DNA from: Clostridia bacterium
GTDB taxonomy: Bacteria; Bacillota; Clostridia; Christensenellales; Aristaeellaceae
Assembly (NCBI GenBank): GCA_017431005.1
Contig: JAFRLY010000039.1
Span: forward strand, 1-32,880
Length of the DNA stretch: 32,880 nt
Direction of reading: 5' to 3'
Below are positions 16,264 to 24,895 of the stretch, in pieces (position 1 is the stretch's first letter; each line of letters opens with the position of its first letter). Made by a program: the position numbers and the translations under genes. The notes under the pieces were generated by a model. That model was not told the origin of the DNA, searched no databases, and saw nothing but the letters and a program-made list of their open reading frames with translations.

Positions 16264-17382
16264 ATGCTGCGTGTGCTTCATTCCGTCAGCAATATGGCGC
16301 GTGCGGGAATCGAAACCATGCTGATGAACTACTACCGGGAGATGGACAGGAGCCGGATCCAGTTTGATTTTCTGGCAAACAAACCCGTCCCCGGAGAATA
16401 TGATGATGAGATACGCGGGATGGGAGGCAGGGTTTTCTTCAGTCCGGGACTCAACCCGCTGCATTATCCGCAGTACAGGCGTTTTGTATCGGATCTTCTG
16501 AAAAACAATCCCGACATCCGGATCGTCCACGCGCACAACGAGGCGATGGGACTCTATGCTCTCCAGAGCGCCAAAAGCGCCGGAATCCGTGTCCGGATCG
16601 CGCACGCGCATAATACACGTATCATCCGTGATTACAAGTATCCCCTGAAGCTGGTCTGCAAACAGCTTCTGCCCGGCGCAGCGACTGATTACTGGAGCTG
16701 CGGAACAGAGGCCGGGATCTATTATTACGGAGAAAAGCGATGGAAGGCTTCCGGTTTCATTCTGCATAACGCGATCGATGTGAGTAAATTCGCTTTCCGG
16801 CCGGAAACGCGCGAACAGCTCAGGCGGCTCCACGGTGTGAACAACTGCTTTGTAATCGGCCACGTGGGCAGGTTTAATGTTCAGAAGAATCACAGCCGTC
16901 TCCTGGATATTTTCGCAGAAACTGCAAAGGCCGCTCCCGATGCCCGCCTTGCCCTGATCGGTGTGGGCGAACTGGAGCAGTCTTTAAAGGATAAAGCCCG
17001 GACAATGGGCCTTCAGGATAAGATACTCTTTCTGGGGCAGATGGCCGACGTCAGCGGCTGGTATCACGCGATGGACTGCTTTGTAATGCCTTCACTGTTT
17101 GAAGGGCTGCCGGTGGTTGGCATCGAGGCGCAGGCTGCCGGATTACCCTGCTTCTTCTCCGATCCGGTCACGGATGAGGTATTGCTCTCTCCGGATGCGT
17201 GCAGAATTTCCCTCCGGGCAGACGACACGGAATGGGCCAAAGCAATTCTGGCAGTAAAGAACTCGGAAAAAGCGCGGATTCAGGGAGCAGATATTATCCG
17301 CCGGGCTGGATATGATATTCATACGGAAGCACGGAAACTGCAGGAGACCTATCTGGAGATGGCGGAGCGTGCGTATTCCTGA
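16264..17382 (+). CDS. GT4 family glycosyltransferase (EpsF-like)
   Basis: A 372-residue GT-B glycosyltransferase. The N-terminus MLRVLHSVSNMARAGIE with the donor-side Gly, the middle HVGRFNVQKNHSRLLDIF and the C-terminal EGLPVVGIE (EX7E motif) are characteristic of GT4 retaining enzymes. The closest pattern I recognise is the EpsF-like group of Gram-positive exopolysaccharide loci. It would add one sugar to the lipid-linked repeat unit on the cytoplasmic face. GGAGG at 16250-16254 supports ATG 16264. The sugar donor and linkage cannot be read from the sequence. Confidence 0.88.
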   Translation: MLRVLHSVSNMARAGIETMLMNYYREMDRSRIQFDFLANKPVPGEYDDEIRGMGGRVFFSPGLNPLHYPQYRRFVSDLLKNNPDIRIVHAHNEAMGLYALQSAKSAGIRVRIAHAHNTRIIRDYKYPLKLVCKQLLPGAATDYWSCGTEAGIYYYGEKRWKASGFILHNAIDVSKFAFRPETREQLRRLHGVNNCFVIGHVGRFNVQKNHSRLLDIFAETAKAAPDARLALIGVGELEQSLKDKARTMGLQDKILFLGQMADVSGWYHAMDCFVMPSLFEGLPVVGIEAQAAGLPCFFSDPVTDEVLLSPDACRISLRADDTEWAKAILAVKNSEKARIQGADIIRRAGYDIHTEARKLQETYLEMAERAYS

Positions 17383-17448
17383 ACCTGGCTGAAGCACTGG
17401 CAATTGAAAGCTAATCGTGTCGTATGCGGGCTGTTGTGAAAGGAAAGA

Positions 17449-18600
17449 ATGATCAATATGCAGAAAACGCCGAAGCGGATCGCGATGATCGGTCACAAAT
17501 TTATCCCGTCCAGGGACGGCGGGGTGGAGGTTGTTGTCAGCAACCTTGCGCCGCATCTTGTGGAAACCGGATACGATGTGACCTGTTATAACCGGACGAA
17601 CGAACAGTTCAGAAAGCTTCGCAGGGACGGGAAACTGGCATGGGAATACCGGGGCGTCCGTCTGGTCTGGACGCCGACCGTGAACCGCCGCGGACTGGCT
17701 GCCATGTCCTCATCGGTTATCGCGACGGTCATGGCAGCCTTCAGCCGGTTTGATCTCATTCATTTCCATACGGAAGGCCCGTGCGTTCTCTGCTGGCTGC
17801 CGAGGCTGTTCGGCAAAAAAATCGTGGTTACGGTCCACGGGCTCGATCATCAGCGGCAGAAATGGGGCAGGTTCGCTTCCGCCTATATCATGCTGGGTGA
17901 GAAGATGGCCGTCCGCCATGCCCACAGCATCATTGTGCTGAGCGAGGGTGTGAAGACCTATTTCCGGAAAAAATACGGACGGGAAACCGTTCCGATCCCG
18001 AACGGAATCGATCCGGCTGAGATCCGCCCCGCTTCTGAGATCACGAAGCAGTTCGGCCTCTCCCCCAGGGACTATATCCTGTTCCTGGGCCGGCTGGTGC
18101 CGGAAAAGGGCATCCATTATCTCATCGAAGCCTATCAGAAGCTGTCGACGGACAAAAAACTGGTAATTGCCGGAGGCACATCGGACACGGATGATTACGT
18201 GAAGCGCCTGCATGAAATGGCGGGAAGCAATCCTTCCATCATCTTCACTGGTTTTCAGCAGGGACAGGTTCTGGAGGAGTTATACAGCAACGCCTATCTG
18301 TATGTGCTGCCAAGCGATCTGGAGGGAATGCCGCTGACGCTTCTTGAAGCCATGAACTACGGCTGCTGCTGCGTGACTTCCGACATCGGTGAGTGCGCGG
18401 ATGTTATGGACGGCTGCGGCATCACTTTCCCCCGCGGGAATACGGAGGCTTTGCGGGAAGCGCTGCAGAACCTGTGCGATCATCCCGAAAAGGCGGAGGC
18501 ACGCCGCACGGCGTCCCGTGAAATGGTCACCTCCAAATATACCTGGCAGGAAATCACGGCGCAGACGCATGAACTGTACCGGAAGCTCCTGGAGCGTTGA
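17449..18600 (+). CDS. GT4 family glycosyltransferase (second)
   Basis: A 383-residue GT-B enzyme. It starts with a Rossmann strand and the loop IPSRDGGVEVVVSNLA, typical of GT4 rhamnosyl/galactosyl transferases. It continues with VVTVHGLDHQRQKW and VPNGID-like IPNGIDPAEI, FLGRLVPEKGIHYLI (donor-domain start) and EGMPLTLLEAM, which carries the EX7E motif. It would add another sugar to the repeat unit. The start is uncertain between 17449 and the in-frame ATG 17458, because AAAGGAA (17439-17445) is close to the first and far from the second. It is only distantly related to the preceding GT4. Confidence 0.87.
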   Translation: MINMQKTPKRIAMIGHKFIPSRDGGVEVVVSNLAPHLVETGYDVTCYNRTNEQFRKLRRDGKLAWEYRGVRLVWTPTVNRRGLAAMSSSVIATVMAAFSRFDLIHFHTEGPCVLCWLPRLFGKKIVVTVHGLDHQRQKWGRFASAYIMLGEKMAVRHAHSIIVLSEGVKTYFRKKYGRETVPIPNGIDPAEIRPASEITKQFGLSPRDYILFLGRLVPEKGIHYLIEAYQKLSTDKKLVIAGGTSDTDDYVKRLHEMAGSNPSIIFTGFQQGQVLEELYSNAYLYVLPSDLEGMPLTLLEAMNYGCCCVTSDIGECADVMDGCGITFPRGNTEALREALQNLCDHPEKAEARRTASREMVTSKYTWQEITAQTHELYRKLLER

Positions 18601-18671
18601 ACCGGAACGGTAAAGACATCTGATCTGAAGTTTTCTCAAATTCCCGACCGAAAAGGAGCCTGGCAGGCCGT

Positions 18672-20225
18672 ATGAAGCTCGAGCGCACAAAAAACGCGGC
18701 AAGAAACATTGTGTTTGACGGAATATCGGAAATGACGAATATGCTGTTTCCTTTCGTCATCCGCTCTGTCATGCTGCATTTTTTGGGAGCGGAGTACCTG
18801 GGGCTGAACGGCCTGTTCAAATCGCTCCTGATGTTCCTGAACCTGGCGGAGCTGGGTGTGGGCAGCGCGATGGTATTCAGCATGTACAAGCCGATCGCGG
18901 AGGATGACACCCCCACGATCTGCGCCCTGCTGCACCTGTACCGCACCCTGTACAGGATCATCGGCCTTGCGATCGCCGCGGTGGGACTGCTGCTGATCCC
19001 TGTTCTGCGCAGCCTCATCAGGGATGAACTGCCCGCGGACATGAACCTGTTTGTCCTGTATCTGATGAACCTCGGCAACACGGTGCTGACATACTGGCTG
19101 TTCGCCTACAAAGGCAGTCTGCTGCAGGCGCATCAGCGGCGGGATCTGATCAGTAAAGTCACTTTGGCCGTGCGGCTGGCGGAATATACCCTGAAAATTC
19201 TGATCCTGGTCTATACACGGAATTACTACCTGTACCTGGCTGTTCAGCTGCTGTGCCAGATCGTCATCAATATTCTGACAGCGGTATGCGCGTCAAAGAT
19301 GTATCCTCAGTACAGACCGGCCGGGAAGCTGCCGAAGGAAAAAACGCTGGACATTTTCCGGAGAGTGCGGGATCTGTTTACATCCAAGCTTTCCGCCACA
19401 GTTTTCGACTCCGCGGATACCCTGGTGATTTCCGCATTCATGGGTCTGAGCGTTCTGGCGGTTTATCAGAATTATTATTTTATCATCACGGCGCTGCGTA
19501 TGATGCTGGTGGTTGTCCTCAACGCCTGCATGGCGGGTGTGGGCAACAAGCTGGTCATGGAAAGCAGGGAAGCAAATTACCGGGATCTGGAAAAGATCAG
19601 TCTGCTGTTCAGCTGGCTTCTGGGAGTGAGCAGCGCTATGCTGCTCTGCCTGTATCAGCCGTTCATGCAGACCTGGATGGGTGAGGAAAACATGCTGGCG
19701 GTCGGGCTTGTATTCTGCTTCGTTGTTTATTACTATTTCATGGGCGCAAACAAGCTCCTCAATATGTTCAAGGACTCGGCGGGTATCTGGAAAATGGACC
19801 GCTGGCGCCCCTTAACCGCGGCTCTGGTAAATCTGGGCCTGAATCTCGCGACGGTTCAATGGATCGGACTGTACGGCGTGCTTCTTTCCTCTGTCGTCTC
19901 CATTGTTTTTATTCAGATTCCGTGGCTGCTCCGCAATCTCTTTCAGGCAGTGTTTCCCCGTGCAGACAGAGGAAGGTTCGTGCGGCTCTTCTGCGGACTG
20001 ACGGCAGTCGCCCTGATCTCCTGTGCGGCCTCGTGGTTCATCTGCAGCCGGTTTTCCCTGGGTGTATGGCAATCACTTCTCCTGAATGCCGCGGTAAGCT
20101 TCGCGGTGCCGAATCTGTGCTACTGCGTTTTCTTCGGACGCAATCCCCTGCTGAGGGAGAGCCTCACGCAAATAAAAAGAAGCCTGCTGTCCGGATCGGC
20201 GGCAAAGAAAGGTGAAGCCAGATGA
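18672..20225 (+). CDS. Wzx-type polysaccharide flippase
   Basis: A 517-residue membrane protein with about 14 hydrophobic helices, of the polysaccharide transporter (PST) branch of the MOP superfamily. The N-terminus RTKNAARNIVFDGISEMTN followed by FLGAEYLGLNGLFKSLL is typical of Gram-positive capsule flippases. The role is moving undecaprenyl-diphosphate-linked repeat units to the outer face for Wzy. The ribosome binding site AAAAGGAG (18651-18658) is 13 bp from the ATG, somewhat long. Its stop overlaps the next start as ATGA (20222-20225). Confidence 0.9.
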   Translation: MKLERTKNAARNIVFDGISEMTNMLFPFVIRSVMLHFLGAEYLGLNGLFKSLLMFLNLAELGVGSAMVFSMYKPIAEDDTPTICALLHLYRTLYRIIGLAIAAVGLLLIPVLRSLIRDELPADMNLFVLYLMNLGNTVLTYWLFAYKGSLLQAHQRRDLISKVTLAVRLAEYTLKILILVYTRNYYLYLAVQLLCQIVINILTAVCASKMYPQYRPAGKLPKEKTLDIFRRVRDLFTSKLSATVFDSADTLVISAFMGLSVLAVYQNYYFIITALRMMLVVVLNACMAGVGNKLVMESREANYRDLEKISLLFSWLLGVSSAMLLCLYQPFMQTWMGEENMLAVGLVFCFVVYYYFMGANKLLNMFKDSAGIWKMDRWRPLTAALVNLGLNLATVQWIGLYGVLLSSVVSIVFIQIPWLLRNLFQAVFPRADRGRFVRLFCGLTAVALISCAASWFICSRFSLGVWQSLLLNAAVSFAVPNLCYCVFFGRNPLLRESLTQIKRSLLSGSAAKKGEAR

Positions 20226-21256
20226 TCAGCGTAATCGTGCCGGTTTACAAGGTGGAAAAATACCTGCGCCGCTGCGTGGACAGTATTCTCTCCCAGACCT
20301 ATACGGATTTTGAGCTGCTGCTGATTGACGACGGTTCGCCGGACGGATGTCCGCAGATCTGCGACGAATACGCGAAGCTCGATTCCCGTGTGAGGGTAAT
20401 CCATAAACCCAACGGCGGGCTGATCTCGGCCCGGAACGCAGGAATCCTTGCAGCCAGAGGAGACTATGTCTGTATTGTGGACGGGGATGACTGGGCGCTT
20501 GAAAACATGCTGCAGTTCATCCATGACACGGTGTCGCGGTCTCCCGTGCCGCCGGATATGGTTCTGTTCGCGGCAAACAATGTGTATGAGGATCATCTGG
20601 AGGAAACTCTCAACAACGTGCCGGAGGGATACTACGACAGAGCCAGGCTGGAAAAGGAGATTTTCCCTTTTCTTCTTACGGACATGCGGAACGGACTTCA
20701 GGGGGGCGTCATTCAGGCCCATACCTGGGATAAGGCGTTCAGGCGGGAGCTGCTGCTAGAACACTATACACGCGAGGAAAGAATCCGTGTTTTTACCGAC
20801 GTGCCCATGACCTATGAATGCCTTCTGCACTGCCGGAACGTGTATATATGCAACGAACGCTTGTATATGTACAATAAAACCAACGAGGATTCCATCCGCG
20901 CAAAGAGCAGGGAGAACCTGCTGACAAAAAGCTTCCGCTATTTAATCGAATATATGCGGGAGCATATGAGCGGAATCGGACCTCAGATTGACCGCCAGCT
21001 CAACGCATATGCGGCAATGCTGATCATCCGCACGGGAAAGTGGCGCGCCGAAACGGAGCCTTCCCTGCAGGAAGCCGCGCGGCATCTGAAGGAAGGACTC
21101 CGTGAAACGGATATGCTTTCCTTTGTGACCGTAAAAGGCCTGCCCCGGAAAGCAGGCGCCGTGATCCTCCTGCTGAAGATGCGCCTGTATCTGCCGGCGA
21201 TACTGCTTTGCGCCGCCAGGGTCAGGCAGCAGGAAAAGCAGATGAAACAGCCATGA
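20222..21256 (+). CDS. GT2 family glycosyltransferase
   Basis: A 344-residue GT-A glycosyltransferase. It begins MISVIVPVYKVEKYLRRCVD and has the nucleotide-binding IDDGSPDG motif at about residues 36-43, NGGLISARNAGI, and the metal-binding DGDDW (DXD) at about 90-94. This is an inverting enzyme that should add one sugar to the repeat unit. The C-terminal 100 residues are a variable helical extension. The start overlaps the flippase stop, so the two are translationally coupled. Confidence 0.9.
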   Translation: MISVIVPVYKVEKYLRRCVDSILSQTYTDFELLLIDDGSPDGCPQICDEYAKLDSRVRVIHKPNGGLISARNAGILAARGDYVCIVDGDDWALENMLQFIHDTVSRSPVPPDMVLFAANNVYEDHLEETLNNVPEGYYDRARLEKEIFPFLLTDMRNGLQGGVIQAHTWDKAFRRELLLEHYTREERIRVFTDVPMTYECLLHCRNVYICNERLYMYNKTNEDSIRAKSRENLLTKSFRYLIEYMREHMSGIGPQIDRQLNAYAAMLIIRTGKWRAETEPSLQEAARHLKEGLRETDMLSFVTVKGLPRKAGAVILLLKMRLYLPAILLCAARVRQQEKQMKQP

Positions 21257-21312
21257 TGGCTTTATGATTTATGACCATGGTGAAAAAAACCGGAAACGGA
21301 AGGTGGGTAATC

Positions 21313-22803
21313 ATGTATAAACGGAGAGTGCGCGGCTGGTCTCAGCATGTTGATTTCATGCTTCTGGACTGTCTTTGTCTTTTTCTAAGTCTGCTGGCCG
21401 GGTTCCTGCTCATTGAAAAAGAGGGGGTGCTGACTTCCCGTTTTTTCTGGAGGCTGGCGATGGAAGCCACCCTTGTCAATCTGGTCATTATGGTTATCCT
21501 GGATACCTATCACAGCGTGCTGCATCATTCGCCGTGGGATGAGATGGTCCGGCTGCTCAGCCAGACAGGGCATGTGGTTCTCATCCTGCTGATTCTGCGG
21601 CTGCTGAGCCAGACAGCTGAAGCTGATCTGGCAAAGATTACGCTCATTGCTGCTCCCCTTTATATTCTGTCCTGCTACGTCATGCGGCAGACATACAAAG
21701 GCTTTCTGAAGAAAAAGCATCACATTCTCAACCGCTATTCCCTGCTCATCGCGCTTGAAGCCTCCCAGATCCCCACTGTCGTTCCGCGCATCATCCGCTC
21801 AAATTACGGAATCTACCGGTTTATCGGTTTTGCGCTCATGGGCGCTGATCCTTCTGAAGAACAGGCGCGGGAGGCGCTCCGTTCGATCAGGACTCAGTAT
21901 CCGGAGGTTGATACGATCCCCATCGTCGCCACTGCCGATACATTGGAGCAGTATCTGACCAACAACTGGGTGGACGAGGTGTTCCTGGATGTGCCGCCCG
22001 ATGCAAATCTGCCTGTGGATCTGATCAACAGTCTTATGCGCATGGGCATTACGATTCATACTGCGCTGACGAATCTGGATGAAATCGAATCCAGAAATAA
22101 AAATGTGGAATGGATCTGCGGGCAGCTGACGCTTACGACTTCATTAGGCTACATCACAGGCCGTGACCTTCTCCTCAAGCGCGCCATGGATATCGCGGGC
22201 GGGCTGATCGGCAGCCTGATTACGATTATTGTGACGCCTCCGGTTGCGGCGGCAATCTGGCTGTCTGACCCGGGACCCATCTTTTTCTCCCAGACCCGGA
22301 TCGGTGAGAACGGAAAACAGTTCCAGATGTATAAGTTCCGCAGCATGTACAAGGATGCGGAAGCACGCAAAAAGCAGCTGGCCCAGGAGAGCGGCCAGGA
22401 GGACCAGCTCATGTTCAAGCTGGAGCATGACCCACGCATCATCGGACAGAAGCAGCTTCCCAACGGTGAATGGAAAAAAGGTATCGGCGGCTGGATCCGG
22501 GATCTGTCCATTGATGAGCTTCCTCAGTTTTTCAATGTCCTGAAGGGTGACATGTCTCTGGTCGGAACCCGCCCGCCCACAGTGGACGAGTGGCATCGTT
22601 ACGAGCCCTTCCACCGTTCCAGAATGTCCACCAGACCGGGAATCACCGGCCTCTGGCAGGTCAGCGGACGCAGCAAGATCCGCGACTTTGACACAGTCGT
22701 CCGTCTGGACCGGGAATACATCGAAAACTGGTCCCTGAAACAGGATATCCATATTTTGTTCAAGACCGTATGGGTTGTGCTGAAGCGAAAAGGGGCCATG
22801 TAA
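21313..22803 (+). CDS. Polyprenyl-phosphate sugar-1-phosphate transferase (WcaJ/CpsE type)
   Basis: A 496-residue initiating enzyme. Four or so N-terminal membrane helices and a CoA-binding-like region come first. The PF02397 catalytic domain begins at KRAMDIAGGLIGSL and contains FFSQTRIGENGKQF, YKFRSMYKDAE, DELPQFFNVLKGDMSLVGTR and RPGITGLWQVSGRS. It transfers a sugar-1-phosphate, often Glc or Gal, to undecaprenyl phosphate and so starts the repeat unit. Being last in the operon is unusual; in many loci it is near the front. ATG 21313 is chosen because AAGGTGG (21300-21306) lies 6 bp upstream, whereas ATG 21271 lacks a site. Confidence 0.92.
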   Translation: MYKRRVRGWSQHVDFMLLDCLCLFLSLLAGFLLIEKEGVLTSRFFWRLAMEATLVNLVIMVILDTYHSVLHHSPWDEMVRLLSQTGHVVLILLILRLLSQTAEADLAKITLIAAPLYILSCYVMRQTYKGFLKKKHHILNRYSLLIALEASQIPTVVPRIIRSNYGIYRFIGFALMGADPSEEQAREALRSIRTQYPEVDTIPIVATADTLEQYLTNNWVDEVFLDVPPDANLPVDLINSLMRMGITIHTALTNLDEIESRNKNVEWICGQLTLTTSLGYITGRDLLLKRAMDIAGGLIGSLITIIVTPPVAAAIWLSDPGPIFFSQTRIGENGKQFQMYKFRSMYKDAEARKKQLAQESGQEDQLMFKLEHDPRIIGQKQLPNGEWKKGIGGWIRDLSIDELPQFFNVLKGDMSLVGTRPPTVDEWHRYEPFHRSRMSTRPGITGLWQVSGRSKIRDFDTVVRLDREYIENWSLKQDIHILFKTVWVVLKRKGAM

Positions 22804-22811
22804 AAAAACAC

Positions 22812-22839
22812 TTGCCAGGCAAAGGACATCCGGTATAAT
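22812..22839 (+). promoter_or_regulatory. Strong promoter with a palindrome over the -35 box
   Basis: TTGCCA (22812-22817), a 16-bp spacer and a perfect TATAAT (22834-22839) lie 51 bp before the PNPOx gene. The -35 box is the left arm of an 11-bp palindrome, TTGCCAGGCAA (22812-22822), a possible operator. No terminator was seen for the exopolysaccharide operon before this point. Confidence 0.75.
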
Positions 22840-22890
22840 AACAGACAGAGAAGGCATAAAACAAAACTGAAAAGGAAAGGAAGTATTCAT

Positions 22891-23283
22891 ATGGAAAAAG
22901 CTTTGGAGTTTCTGAAGAAATGCGGAACCTTCTATCTCGCGACTGTTGAGGAGGATCAGCCGAGGGTGCGGCCCTTCGGTGCGGTATGCGCCTTTGAGGG
23001 AAAACTGTACATCATCACCAACAACCAGAAAAAGGTATATGCTCAGCTCCGTGCCAACCCGAAAGCGGAGATTTCCGGAATGAGCGAAGGCAAGTGGATC
23101 CGGCTGGCCGGAGAGTTTGTGCTGGATGAACGCCGTGAGGCCCGTGAAGCGATGCTGGCCGCAAATCCGATGCTGAAAAACATGTACAGTGCGGACGACG
23201 GGATCATGGAAGTGCTGTACCTGAAAAATGCGGAAGCTGCTGTCTGCTCGTTTACGGCGCCGCCGGAGACGTGGAGCTTCTGA
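22891..23283 (+). CDS. Pyridoxamine 5'-phosphate oxidase family flavoprotein
   Basis: A 130-residue single-domain split-barrel protein of the PNPOx-like / NimA-like family. Typical features are the N-terminal CGTFYLATVEEDQPRVRPFG, LYIITNNQKKVYAQLRANP and a WIRLAG strand followed by FVLDERREA. Such proteins bind FMN or another flavin (some bind heme or F420) and are common in anaerobes; nitroreductase or redox functions are proposed for many. It is too short to be true PdxH. It has AAAGGAAAGGA as ribosome binding site and its own strong promoter. Confidence 0.87.
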   Translation: MEKALEFLKKCGTFYLATVEEDQPRVRPFGAVCAFEGKLYIITNNQKKVYAQLRANPKAEISGMSEGKWIRLAGEFVLDERREAREAMLAANPMLKNMYSADDGIMEVLYLKNAEAAVCSFTAPPETWSF

Positions 23284-23301
23284 AATGTGAATATAAAAAG
23301 A

Positions 23302-23334
23302 GACGCCCCAGCCGCGGTATGCGGCCGGGGCGTC
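23302..23334. terminator. Long stem-loop between the PNPOx and MoaF-fusion genes
   Basis: GACGCCCC-a-GCCGC (23302-23315) pairs with GCGGC-c-GGGGCGTC (23321-23334) around GGTAT, giving 13 base pairs with one A-C mismatch. On the plus strand no T-run follows; the A-run at 23296-23299 would give a U-run only on minus-strand transcripts. It lies 14 bp before the AAGGAGG of the next gene, so it may be an attenuator or processing element as well as a terminator. Confidence 0.55.
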
Positions 23335-23362
23335 CCTCTGTTCGGAAAAGGAGGTTTGTCTG

Positions 23363-24895
23363 ATGAAAATTGCCGTCATTGGCGCCTCGGGAAAAGCCGG
23401 CAGCCAGATTGTACGTGAAGCTCTTTTGAGACGGCATGAGGTCACCGCCATTGTCCGGGATGCGTCAAGGCTGGAAAACCGCAGTCTTCCCATCGTTGAG
23501 AAAAACCTTTTTGATCTGACAACGGACGATCTGCGCCCGTTTGATGCCGTCATAGATGCCTTCGGCACCGCCTTTGATCCGGAAAGCGCAAAGGCGCATC
23601 CGAAAGCCATGGCGCATCTGATTGAGATCATGACCCCGATTCCCCGGACGCGTCTGCTGGTGGTCGGCGGAGCGGGCAGTCTGCTGAAGAGCCGTGCATC
23701 CGGACGCCGGGTCCTTGAGGATATTCCGGAGCAGTGGCGTGCCGTGCCGGAAAATATGGCCGTGGCTTTTGAACTGCTGCAGGCCAGCCGGGTGAACTGG
23801 ACCTGTTTCTCCCCGGCGTTCACGTTTGACCCGGAAGGGCCGCGGACGGGGAAGTATGTCCTGGGCGATAATGAACTGACGTATAACAGCGAAGGCGAGA
23901 GTTACCTGAGCTATGCGGATTTTGCTGTTGCCATGCTGGATGAAACGGAGGACGGCAGATTCAGGGGAAAGCGTTTCACAGCCGCCTCGGAGAAGGAGCC
24001 GCACAGGGACGGCTACTGGGGTACGGAGCCTGTCCGGCCGCAGTTTGAGGGGCTCAGCAATTACCGTCCCCATCTTAATTATGAGCTGACCGGCCAAACC
24101 TTCCGGCTGGTAATGGATACCACGGATGACATAACCGTTCGTTTTCTGACCCGGACCCGGCTGGAATACCGGCGCGGCGGCCACTCCTGGGAGGAAAGCT
24201 ATGAATGCGCCAAAGGCGCGGAAATGGCCTACTTTGTCAACTTCGAGCTGACCGGCGTGCAGCCACGGACGAATATTACGCTCTTCCTGGATACCATGAC
24301 CCGGCTGGTGACGGTCGTTACAACCCGGGCCGGCGTCAAGCCAGGATATCCGACACTGTGCGATGATCAGTTCGAGTTCGGCGCCATCGACGTCGGCGGT
24401 CTCCCCCTTCCGAAAAAGCGGCATCGCTGCACAACGGATCTTGTGGGAAAGAGGATTCACTGGCATTACGGCCCGGGCTTTTCCATCATTCATGTGTATT
24501 ACCACCCCAACTTCATCCGCGCTACCTTTACTCCGGAACGCCTGGCTGAGATGGCGCCTCCTTCCCCGGAGCGCAGGAATGCCTGGAAAGAAAACCCCTA
24601 TGACGAAAAAGCCACCTATGTCAAACTTCGGGAGGGGCTGTACGCTGTGGCCTTCGTGGAGCAGAGCATGGCCCGCACCGGAGGCATAGGCAACAGCCTG
24701 CTGTTTATGATGGATACCGACCGGCTGCATGATGTCGGCCGTTCCTTCGGGCACAGCGGCCAGTTCAGCGGACCCGGATATATGCCGGAAAACTATCTGT
24801 TCGGCGCATACGGCGAGTATGTGGAAAACAGCGTTCCGGATACACTGGATGATGATCCGCCGTTCTACCAGGTTGCAGAGGAGGGGCTGAAATGA
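23363..24895 (+). CDS. Rossmann (NAD(P)H-binding) - MoaF-like fusion protein, copy 1
   Basis: A 510-residue two-part protein. Residues 1-210 form an atypical SDR / NmrA-like domain: GASGKAG (7-13) is the dinucleotide-binding loop, and LLVVGGAGSL and WTCFSPAFTFDP are typical of the YhfK/YwnB-type group. Residues from about 235 to 490 resemble MoaF, in two beta-barrel-like halves: one with AYFVNFELTG and RTNITLFLD, and one with DLVGKRIHWHYG followed by GLYAVAF and a C-terminal ENYLFGAYGEY. MoaF was named from a molybdenum cofactor operon, but its lipocalin-like fold suggests small-ligand binding. The substrate is unknown. AAGGAGG precedes ATG 23363. The stop overlaps the next start as ATGA. Confidence 0.78.
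   Translation: MKIAVIGASGKAGSQIVREALLRRHEVTAIVRDASRLENRSLPIVEKNLFDLTTDDLRPFDAVIDAFGTAFDPESAKAHPKAMAHLIEIMTPIPRTRLLVVGGAGSLLKSRASGRRVLEDIPEQWRAVPENMAVAFELLQASRVNWTCFSPAFTFDPEGPRTGKYVLGDNELTYNSEGESYLSYADFAVAMLDETEDGRFRGKRFTAASEKEPHRDGYWGTEPVRPQFEGLSNYRPHLNYELTGQTFRLVMDTTDDITVRFLTRTRLEYRRGGHSWEESYECAKGAEMAYFVNFELTGVQPRTNITLFLDTMTRLVTVVTTRAGVKPGYPTLCDDQFEFGAIDVGGLPLPKKRHRCTTDLVGKRIHWHYGPGFSIIHVYYHPNFIRATFTPERLAEMAPPSPERRNAWKENPYDEKATYVKLREGLYAVAFVEQSMARTGGIGNSLLFMMDTDRLHDVGRSFGHSGQFSGPGYMPENYLFGAYGEYVENSVPDTLDDDPPFYQVAEEGLK

Noticed and set aside
22891-23283. PdxH pyridoxamine phosphate oxidase
   Set aside because: The protein is far too short and lacks the PdxH C-terminal region; only family-level assignment is supported.
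22144-23823. 559-residue minus-strand frame across the sugar transferase, PNPOx and MoaF-fusion genes
   Set aside because: It runs antisense to three well-supported genes with recognisable motifs, and its own translation shows none.
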